Shown: positions 1 through 5,474 of the stretch, piece after piece
Layout: every line of letters begins with the position of its first letter
Position numbering within the stretch: position 1 is the stretch's first letter
NCBI GenBank assembly: GCA_964563125.1
Contig: CAZLVY010000077.1
Span: 1 to 7,503, forward strand
Length of the DNA: 7,503 bases
Source: UBA1368 sp964563125
Lineage (GTDB): Bacteria > Bacillota > Syntrophomonadia > Syntrophomonadales > Syntrophomonadaceae
Reading direction: 5' to 3'
The notes under the pieces: generated by a model
Seen by the model: only the letters and a program-made list of their open reading frames with translations
The model's database searches: none
Told to the model about the DNA's origin: nothing
Made by a program: the position numbers and the translations under genes

Positions 1-1115
1 AAATCAATCGGCGTTTTGCAAAGTGGTTCTGCTCCATAACTCCTCACCACAACCGGGTATTCCAACCGCATTCCTCCAATTAAAGGATCGGTCATTTGCA
101 TGATTAATTCGACTACCATGTTTTCTTCGAGGACAAACATATTTCCTGGGCCAATGGCGGGCGGGATGCGGGCATCCAGTCCCAGGCCGTGCGAAAATGA
201 TGGTATAATTAGTTGTTCTATACCCATTTCAGTGGCCTTTGCCCAGACATTGCTAAAGATACTGTCGCAGACCGCACCTGGTTTGATCTGATAAAAGAGA
301 TACAGAACCAGCCTCTTCCAATCATCTGCCAGCTTTCTTTGTTTGGTGGTTGGCTCTCCGATGATGGCGTTCAGCGCCAAATCAGAGATATATAAATCGT
401 ACATCGAATGAATATCAATGGTAACAATCTCTCCGTATTGGATTCTCTTATGCCCCGGAATCGAGGTAAAACAATTTTTATAAGATTGCCGGTAACCAGC
501 GCCGATTTCTGTTCCAGTAACGCACCAGTTAAACATGTGACCGGCCTTACGCATACCAAGTTCTGCATAACCCGCAAGTTCTGTCTCAGTCATACCAATG
601 CACATGGCTTCATAGGCATATTTCATACCCAGATCAACTGACTCTGCCGCCCTTCTCAACAATTCAATTTCATCCTCAGTCTTAATCAACTGCATCTGGG
701 TGATATCGTTTATTACATTTTCCACCTTAATGTCGGGGCAAATTTCTTTTAGAGTCAGATATTCACCAGCGGAGAGCACGCCTACATCTACCGAGGTGCT
801 GATTTCAAAACCAACCTTTGATTTTTCCAGTTTCTGATCCTTAATAATGCCGGTTATACTTCCCATCAGTCCGCCGGTGTAATCAGACCAGCCACGAACA
901 TCTTTATAGTAGGAATCTGCTGTAATCCGGGGCGCGTCGACTATAAAAGTGAATGTAACTGGATCTCCATCGGCCGGAATATAAAGGGCACTGCTCCATG
1001 GCGCAAAAGCACCGGTAAAATAACCGATGGATGGTCTTCTGGTCAAAAATGCCCCATCTATCCCCTTCCCCTTCAATGTGTTTTGAAAACTGTTTACCCT
1101 GCTCTGATAATCCAC
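1..1115 (-). CDS. M24-family (creatinase/Xaa-Pro aminopeptidase-like) protein, 3' end missing
   Basis: The reading frame stays open for 371 codons from a GTG at 1115 to the window edge; a typical family member is about 400 residues, so perhaps 20-30 C-terminal residues are missing. Residues about 8-135 look like the creatinase N-terminal domain (GYFTGAF at 31-37) and 145 onward like the pita-bread M24 domain. Metal-site landmarks present are Asp234 (VTID), Asp245 (YISD, 11 residues later as in PepP), His309 (SHGLGLD) and Glu352 (MRLE). The usual Glu of the 'EPG' motif aligns without gaps to Ile338, the second His of HGxGxxxH is Arg316, and SDxTRT reads SDLALN. The fold assignment is firm. Peptidase activity is doubtful: it could be a non-peptidase M24 enzyme (creatinase-like) or an inactive homologue. 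It is likely cytoplasmic, since no signal peptide is seen. A terminator upstream at 1162-1197 suggests its own promoter; a weak TACAAT (-10-like) lies at 1146-1151. Confidence 0.88.
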   Translation of the reverse strand, partial: MDYQSRVNSFQNTLKGKGIDGAFLTRRPSIGYFTGAFAPWSSALYIPADGDPVTFTFIVDAPRITADSYYKDVRGWSDYTGGLMGSITGIIKDQKLEKSKVGFEISTSVDVGVLSAGEYLTLKEICPDIKVENVINDITQMQLIKTEDEIELLRRAAESVDLGMKYAYEAMCIGMTETELAGYAELGMRKAGHMFNWCVTGTEIGAGYRQSYKNCFTSIPGHKRIQYGEIVTIDIHSMYDLYISDLALNAIIGEPTTKQRKLADDWKRLVLYLFYQIKPGAVCDSIFSNVWAKATEMGIEQLIIPSFSHGLGLDARIPPAIGPGNMFVLEENMVVELIMQMTDPLIGGMRLEYPVVVRSYGAEPLCKTPID

Positions 1116-1129
1116 TGCAAACATCTCCT
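1113..1129 (-). promoter_or_regulatory. Ribosome binding site that favours the GTG start of the M24 gene
   Basis: On the minus strand AAAGGAG ends directly against an in-frame ATG (1124-1122), leaving no spacer, while the in-frame GTG at 1115-1113 lies 9 nt after GGAG. The spacing makes GTG the more plausible start. Using ATG would add only three residues (Met-Phe-Ala). Confidence 0.65.
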
Positions 1130-1161
1130 TTTAAAAAAAATATATATTGTAATCCTCTATC

Positions 1162-1197
1162 AAAAAATAAAAAACTGCCCCCTTTTTCTGGCAGTTT
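1162..1197 (-). terminator. Rho-independent terminator of the amino acid permease gene
   Basis: On the minus strand an 8-bp perfect stem (AAACTGCC / GGCAGTTT, 1197-1190 with 1179-1172) encloses a 10-nt loop and is followed by a T-rich tract (TTTATTTTTT). It lies about 150 nt past the permease stop codon and just before the M24 gene, so it separates the two transcripts. The plus-strand side has no T-tract, so it is not bidirectional. Confidence 0.8.
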
Positions 1198-1247
1198 AAT
1201 TGATGCGGCTATAGCTATATTAATTACGTAAAAATATTATCTTCTAT

Positions 1248-1289
1248 ATATAAATATAATTCTGCTTAATATAAATATAATTCTGCTTA
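1248..1289. repeat. Perfect 21-bp tandem duplication
   Basis: Bases 1248-1268 and 1269-1289 are identical over all 21 positions; each copy ends in AATTCTGCTTA. The duplication lies in the untranslated stretch between the permease stop codon and its terminator. It is AT-rich and has no coding potential. It is probably a replication-slippage duplication; no function can be assigned. Confidence 0.85.
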
Positions 1290-1344
1290 TTTTCACTAAA
1301 ATCCTTTTTATTAGAAAGATGTATATCAATATTAGAATATTAAC

Positions 1345-2454
1345 TTAAAATAATGTATATAGAATGGCCAGACCGTAGAAAGCCAAACACAGAATTGCAC
1401 CTTTCTGGCCTAAGGGAAAATGGTGTGTCCGGGATAATTTTTGAACAATGAGAGCTGGAATAATCCCAACATACAGTGCTGAACCAATTCCGCCGGCATA
1501 GTTCAGAACTTCAATAAATGCATCTCCTTCCATGGTACTAAAATATATATCAAATAATAATATAGGAACAATTATTAGCGCTATGCTTGCAGTAGATTTG
1601 ATTTTAAACATGTCCTGAAAAGTCAATTTTAATGAGATGCCGATACCATAGGCTGAGGTTATGATGGCTAAAATAGCAAATGCCTGACCAATAAATGCTA
1701 CAGTGGTACTAACATGACCACCTAAACCTATGGTGGCGACTGGCGTTACTTCACTCCCCATTACTCCGATTGCTATGGTGAAAAAGAAGAAATAAAGTGC
1801 GGCTACTAAAAATAACCCAATTTGAAGCACCCTTATTCCTTGTTTGATATTTGTTTTTACATAGTAGATTACTGTTGGTATGACAATGTGTCCTGCGAAG
1901 GCAAAAATAATAATTCCCCAGGCATCAAACATTTTAATGGGATCAAAAAACAAGTAATTATTTGATTCAATAGCTGGTATTGATTTAAACATGACCCATA
2001 TAAGAAGCACAACTAAAACGGTAGTAACAATAGCATTAAACTTATTGCTATTGCCGGGATTGCGAGTTAACAGGAAACTTATAAGTGCTATAAACAAACT
2101 TGCACTCAACCATAGAGGCATATTAAATAGAGAGCTAAACATTGATCCAATTGCTAATGGATAAGCTATCATTGCTCCATAAGAAGAAAATAATATTCCC
2201 GCCAGGGTCAGGTAGCCAATATTAACACCTAAATGGCTGCGGAAAATAGAATAAAGTGATGCCTCTTTATCCTGCATGTATACTAGTGTACCTACGTAAA
2301 TGGAAGTCAGATAAGCAAAGAATGTTCCGATAATAAAGATAATTGTGCCGCCTATAAAACCGCTTTGAGAAAGAGCAAAAGGCAAACCTAGTATCCCCGC
2401 ACCAACTAAAGTTCCTGCAAAAAGGAGTGAACCAATAAGTTTATGATTATTCAT
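1345..2454 (-). CDS. Amino acid permease, aromatic/hydroxy amino acid (HAAAP/AAAP-like) type
   Basis: A 369-residue, strongly hydrophobic protein with about 11 predicted membrane helices (roughly 7-29, 33-57, 78-103, 113-131, 138-157, 178-198, 208-232, 252-274, 288-305, 318-337, 350-368), the topology reported for the Tyr/Trp permease family. The first helix carries GTLVGAGILGLPFAL (14-28), the broken-helix substrate and ion-binding motif of these LeuT-fold carriers. The sixth has FAGHIVIP (186-193), matching the family's central binding helix. It is expected to be an inner-membrane cation-coupled amino acid importer; which amino acid cannot be told from sequence. The family norm is about 400 residues, so this is compact but complete. 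The ATG is supported by GGGGAG at 2461-2466 with a 6-nt spacer. It sits 175 bp after the DUF2812 remnant and has its own terminator, so it is probably transcribed mainly from its own promoter. Confidence 0.87.
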   Translation of the reverse strand: MNNHKLIGSLLFAGTLVGAGILGLPFALSQSGFIGGTIIFIIGTFFAYLTSIYVGTLVYMQDKEASLYSIFRSHLGVNIGYLTLAGILFSSYGAMIAYPLAIGSMFSSLFNMPLWLSASLFIALISFLLTRNPGNSNKFNAIVTTVLVVLLIWVMFKSIPAIESNNYLFFDPIKMFDAWGIIIFAFAGHIVIPTVIYYVKTNIKQGIRVLQIGLFLVAALYFFFFTIAIGVMGSEVTPVATIGLGGHVSTTVAFIGQAFAILAIITSAYGIGISLKLTFQDMFKIKSTASIALIIVPILLFDIYFSTMEGDAFIEVLNYAGGIGSALYVGIIPALIVQKLSRTHHFPLGQKGAILCLAFYGLAILYTLF

Positions 2455-2551
2455 TTTCTACTCCCCATAGTTAAAATTTATTCCGTGAATCAACTAACGC
2501 CAAATCAGATATTATTCTGTGTTATTAGTATTCCTAATAGGATCAGATGTA

Positions 2552-2580
2552 TTTATATATGGTAGTAGCCTATTATGCAA
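2552..2580 (-). promoter_or_regulatory. Candidate promoter of the amino acid permease gene
   Basis: On the minus strand TTGCAT (2580-2575) is separated by 17 nt from TATAAA (2557-2552). The -10 box matches consensus at 5 of 6 positions; the -35 match is poor. It would give a leader of about 90 nt. A second weaker option, TTGGCG-17-TAAATT, lies closer to the gene. Confidence 0.35.
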
Positions 2581-2605
2581 ATTGTTGATGCAGGCAGGCA
2601 TAGAT

Positions 2606-2625
2606 ATGGAAGCTGTCGCTCCCAT
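2606..2625 (-). other. Hairpin just after the DUF2812 remnant
   Basis: ATGGGAGC-GACA-GCTTCCAT on the minus strand folds into an 8-bp stem (one G-T pair) with a 4-nt loop, starting 5 nt after the TAG of the remnant's C-terminal frame. It has no T-tract on the minus strand, so it is at best a weak terminator or an RNA 3'-end stabiliser. On the plus strand a T-run follows only about 16 nt later, and no plus-strand gene needs it. Confidence 0.4.
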
Positions 2626-2629
2626 GTAA

Positions 2630-2891
2630 CTACTTCTTATTTTTTTCATAGAGCCTTTGTGCTTTAAAGGCAAAGACCCCATATAAAATCATCGCAACTG
2701 GAATGAATAAGGATAAAATACCTCTTAAAAGTGCAAAAGGGGTTTCAAATAAAAAAGCTCTCTTCAGGTTTCGTGAAGTAGAATTTATATCCGAAAGATT
2801 TATTTTCCAGTTGATATCCTTTTTGTGACATCGCTTCTAACCATTTTTCTTCTTTATCATAGTCAATGTAAAATTTAAATTTTCTTATCAT
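2630..2891 (-). pseudogene. Broken DUF2812 gene (N- and C-terminal pieces in different frames)
   Basis: From ATG 2891 (GGAGG at 2896-2900) the frame gives MIRKFKFYIDYDKEEKWLEA and continues through SQKGYQLENK, the characteristic opening of DUF2812 proteins, then stops at TGA 2747-2745 after 48 residues. In the next frame the sequence continues as AFLFETPFALLRG and a hydrophobic helix (ILSLFIPVAMILYGVFAF) with a basic tail ending in KKNK-like residues at TAG 2632-2630, resembling the membrane-anchored C-terminus of the family. DUF2812 proteins are normally well over 100 residues, so the central part of the domain appears deleted with a frame change near 2750-2770. It starts 12 bp after the PadR stop, the usual PadR-DUF2812 operon order. 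The function of DUF2812 is unknown. A 48-residue truncated peptide could still be made. Confidence 0.72.
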
Positions 2892-2903
2892 AAATCCTCC
2901 AAA

Positions 2904-3218
2904 TTATAAATTTAACAGACCTTTGGTTATATTAATCATATGATGCATTCTTTCAAAGTCTAATCGCAAAACCTCTTTTCCTTTCTCTGTAATCAAATAG
3001 GTTTTGCGTCTTTTTTCTTCACTTTCTACCGATTTTATCAATTTTAATTTCAGCAAATTATCAATAGCTCCATAAAGTGTTCCTGCCGCTATCTTAACTT
3101 GTTGCCTGCTTAATTCCTCAACCTTTTGCATAATAAGATAACCATGGGCAGGTTCTAATAATACTAGAAGAATATAGTAAGTGGTTTCTGTTAAAGGTAA
3201 GTTTTTGTCTCTATTCAT
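2904..3218 (-). CDS. PadR-family transcriptional regulator (short, winged helix)
   Basis: A 104-residue protein with the PadR winged helix-turn-helix across about residues 8-78. Landmarks are HGYLIMQKVEE (25-35), GTLYGAIDNLLKLKLI (46-61, recognition helix and following strand) and RRKTYLITEKGKEVL (70-84, the wing). A short C-terminal helix (85-104) would form the dimer interface, as in the small PadR subgroup. ATG 3218 is chosen because GGAGG (3225-3229) sits 6 nt upstream; an in-frame TTG at 3239 would place the ribosome site inside the coding region and is rejected. Members act as dimeric cytoplasmic repressors, often of their own operon and often responding to small hydrophobic ligands. 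Here the promoter carries palindromes exactly where a self-repressor would bind. The gene is more AT-rich than the synthetase genes. The ligand is unknown. Confidence 0.9.
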   Translation of the reverse strand: MNRDKNLPLTETTYYILLVLLEPAHGYLIMQKVEELSRQQVKIAAGTLYGAIDNLLKLKLIKSVESEEKRRKTYLITEKGKEVLRLDFERMHHMINITKGLLNL

Positions 3219-3240
3219 AAGCTTCCTCCAAAAATGCAAC

Positions 3241-3259
3241 TATACAGTTTAACTATATA
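3241..3259 (-). promoter_or_regulatory. Second imperfect operator-like palindrome at the padR transcription start
   Basis: TATACAGT-TTA-ACTATATA has 8-bp arms with one mismatch around a 3-nt spacer, the same layout as the perfect palindrome at 3268-3288, with centres 28 bp apart. It covers the expected transcription start (about 3257-3258). It also overlaps the perfect 12-bp palindrome AACTATATAGTT (3251-3262). Probable second repressor site; inferred from symmetry only. Confidence 0.5.
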
Positions 3260-3264
3260 GTTGC

Positions 3265-3293
3265 ATTATATACAGTCATACTGTATATGTAAA
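3265..3293 (-). promoter_or_regulatory. Promoter of the PadR operon
   Basis: On the minus strand TTTACA (3293-3288) and TATAAT (3270-3265) are separated by exactly 17 nt, close to ideal for a housekeeping sigma factor (5 of 6 and 6 of 6 matches). Transcription would start near 3257, giving a leader of about 40 nt before ATG 3218. Confidence 0.8.
3268..3288. promoter_or_regulatory. Perfect operator-like palindrome between -35 and -10
   Basis: ATATACAGT-CAT-ACTGTATAT has two perfect 9-bp arms around a 3-nt spacer and occupies the whole promoter spacer plus the inner edges of both boxes. A repressor bound here would block RNA polymerase. The PadR protein encoded directly downstream is the obvious candidate, by analogy with autoregulated PadR genes. 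The match to a specific PadR consensus is not claimed. Confidence 0.65.
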
Positions 3294-3351
3294 TATAATA
3301 ATATTTTTCAACATCCTTCAAGTTATATTTCTGCTCACCTAAATAATGAAT

Positions 3352-3403
3352 AATAAAAAGAGCTCATCCAGGATGCTAATTTCATAACACCTGAACAAGC
3401 TCT
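3352..3403 (-). terminator. Rho-independent terminator of the acyl-CoA synthetase operon
   Basis: On the minus strand AGAGCTTGTTCAGG (3403-3390) can pair with CCTGGATGAGCTCT (3372-3359) in a 14-bp stem containing three G-T pairs, with a loop of about 17 nt, followed by TTTTATTATT. It lies about 117 nt after the stop codon of the second synthetase gene. The plus-strand side has no T-tract. Confidence 0.75.
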
Positions 3404-3519
3404 ATAAGAAATCTTCAAGTATTTACCTTTATCTCTTCCATATGCCCATCAACATTTAAGACTTATTGTGATAAGTATTACAAATTAAACTACTCAAATT
3501 ATTTTTTTTTATTGCAGCC

Positions 3520-5439
3520 TCAGCTGAAAAGTTCCCTGATTTCTTTATCTAGATTGCTGATAACAACCTTGCGTTTAACTTTCAGAGTTGGGGTCATCTC
3601 CCCTGATTCTTCGGTCAGTCTGCGGTTAAGAATAGTATACTTTTTAATTCTTTCATAGGATTCCAACTCACGATTGATCATCTCGATCTCTTTATCTATT
3701 GTTTCTCTGAGCAGCGGATGATTGACAAAATCTTCGCCGACCAGGATGCAGGTCTGTGCACCATTCACTTCAATATACTGCAGTGCTGATTTATCATAGG
3801 TGATGCCCTTCTGATCAAATAAATTCATGAACTCTTCGAAATTAGGCACGATCAAGGCAGCAATGAACTTCTGGTTGTCACCGACAGCAATAGCGAGATC
3901 AACATAATTACTGGTGGAGAAGGCCTGTTCCACTTTTGACGAAGCAATGTTCTTGCCAGTATCGAGAACTATCAAGCCCTTCTTCCGATCCACAATTTTG
4001 ATAAAGCCTTCGGGGAGCATCTCCACGATATCACCGGTCTTGTAAAATCCGTCTTCTGTAAACGCCTCCCGGGTTGCTTCAGGATTATTCCAGTATTCAA
4101 GGAAAATATTATTACCCTTTACACACCACTCGCCGTCTTCGGCAATAAAGCCTTCGACTCCGGGACACAGAGGACCGACCGAGCCGGGCAGCACCCGGTG
4201 TATCCGGTTCATATTAATGGTATTGCATGTTTCAGTGGAACCATAACCTTCGTATATTTTAAGACCCATGGCCAGAAATAGTTTGCAGAGATCAGGGGAA
4301 AGACTTCCGGCAGCCGAACAGGCAAACACGAATCTGCCACCCATGGTTTCCCTTACTTTGCTGAAAACCAGTTTGTCATACAATTTATATTTCATTTTCA
4401 GGAAAAACCCGGCATTGCGGGTAATATCCATATGCGGGTAAACATCAACAAAACCATTGGGGTCGGAAATACTTTCAACAACCTTCAAACCGGTGGTGAT
4501 CGCTTTGTTAAAGATCGACTTTTTGACTGCCGATTGGGATGTTGTAGTTCTAAGCGCCATGAATATTCTTTCATAAATCCTCGGTACCGACATGAACACA
4601 TGGGGCTTGAAAATGCCAAAGTCTGCCACCAGGGTCTGGGGAGATGAATAGGCAACGGTAATGGCAGTCTGCATAGCCAGTGCGTTTCCGCATTCCCGTT
4701 CATAGGTATGCGAGAGAGGAAGAAACGATAACAGAACATAATCATCTTCAATAAAAGGAGCGAAGGTCAGATCACGCAGCACGGCAGCATTGATACTGAA
4801 ATGAGTGTGCACTGCTCCTTTGGGATTGCCGGTAGTACCTGAAGTATAAACAATGGTCATACGGTCGGTCAACTGCACACTTCTCCATCTTTGCTCGAAT
4901 GCAAAGCGGTCGCGCAAAATCATCTGATCTCCAATTTCCCGGAGGACGTTAAGACTGATTACTTTGCCGTTGTTTACCTTTTCATCACTGTCAATGACGA
5001 CGATCTTTTCCACTGAAGGGATACTGTCAGCAATCGCAAGGCATTTGTCCAGGTTCGTCTGGTTTTCAACAAATATTATTTTAGTGCCTGAATCGTTAAG
5101 TATGTAAGCCATTTCACTGCTGCTCAGGGTCGGATAAATACAGACGGTGATTCCTGCTGCACAAAGGATGCCATAATCGCACCACACCCATTCTGCCCTG
5201 GTATTACTCATGACAGCCACTCTGTCGCCAGACTTTATGCCCAGTTCCATCAATCCGCAGGTGATCTGCTGAATCACCCTACCCAGCTGAGCATAAGTAA
5301 GCGACTCGATTTCGCTGCTTTTGTTCTTCCACATCTGGGCTTTCTTAGCGGCAAATTGATTGACATTGCGATTAAGAAGTTCAGGAAATGTCTGCTGGGA
5401 CATATACCAGCGGTATTCATTCTGCTCTAAATAGTCCAT
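3520..5439 (-). CDS. Long-chain acyl-CoA synthetase (AMP-forming), second of tandem pair
   Basis: A 639-residue ANL-superfamily adenylating enzyme of the FAA1-like (COG1022-type) group: fatty acid + ATP + CoA to acyl-CoA + AMP + PPi, via an acyl-adenylate. Core motifs in order are YTSGTTGNPKG (198-208, ATP phosphate loop), FLPLSHTYE (239-247), VPRIYER (285-291), YGSTET (399-404), YKTGD (466-470, ribose-binding Asp470), DRKK (484-487) and the C-terminal TPTLKVKRK (616-624) with the adenylation lysine. Small departures from the usual family pattern are SAAGS (375-379) where SGGAP is common, and GKNIASSKVE (495-504) where GKNIAP is usual. Catalytic residues look intact. ATG 5439 has GGGAG with a 7-nt spacer. 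It starts 35 bp after the first synthetase and is almost certainly co-transcribed with it. Sampled stretches look richer in GC than its partner. Exact chain-length preference cannot be read. Confidence 0.92.
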   Translation of the reverse strand: MDYLEQNEYRWYMSQQTFPELLNRNVNQFAAKKAQMWKNKSSEIESLTYAQLGRVIQQITCGLMELGIKSGDRVAVMSNTRAEWVWCDYGILCAAGITVCIYPTLSSSEMAYILNDSGTKIIFVENQTNLDKCLAIADSIPSVEKIVVIDSDEKVNNGKVISLNVLREIGDQMILRDRFAFEQRWRSVQLTDRMTIVYTSGTTGNPKGAVHTHFSINAAVLRDLTFAPFIEDDYVLLSFLPLSHTYERECGNALAMQTAITVAYSSPQTLVADFGIFKPHVFMSVPRIYERIFMALRTTTSQSAVKKSIFNKAITTGLKVVESISDPNGFVDVYPHMDITRNAGFFLKMKYKLYDKLVFSKVRETMGGRFVFACSAAGSLSPDLCKLFLAMGLKIYEGYGSTETCNTINMNRIHRVLPGSVGPLCPGVEGFIAEDGEWCVKGNNIFLEYWNNPEATREAFTEDGFYKTGDIVEMLPEGFIKIVDRKKGLIVLDTGKNIASSKVEQAFSTSNYVDLAIAVGDNQKFIAALIVPNFEEFMNLFDQKGITYDKSALQYIEVNGAQTCILVGEDFVNHPLLRETIDKEIEMINRELESYERIKKYTILNRRLTEESGEMTPTLKVKRKVVISNLDKEIRELFS

Positions 5440-5474
5440 CGCAATACTCCCTTATATTTTATTTTTATTAAATA

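Noticed and set aside
408..641. Plus-strand open frame of 77 codons
   Set aside because: It lies antisense to the conserved M24 domain coding sequence and has no recognisable protein features.
2455..2629. Possible T-box or other amino-acid riboswitch leader before the permease
   Set aside because: At about 175 bp, with only about 90 nt after the candidate promoter, it is too short, and no T-box core or antiterminator sequence was seen.
2745..2765. Programmed frameshift at the T-run in the DUF2812 remnant
   Set aside because: Even with the frame joined the product would be about 85 residues and lack the middle of the domain, so deletion explains it better than recoding.
3268..3288. Possible LexA/SOS box because of CTGT and ACAG elements
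   Set aside because: The half-sites are oriented ACAGT...ACTGT, opposite to the CTGT...ACAG order of an SOS box, and a PadR gene follows directly.
3461..3476. Small hairpin ACTTAT-TGTG-ATAAGT downstream of the second synthetase gene
   Set aside because: Only a 6-bp AT-rich stem with no T-tract; the stronger terminator at 3352-3403 explains transcript ending.
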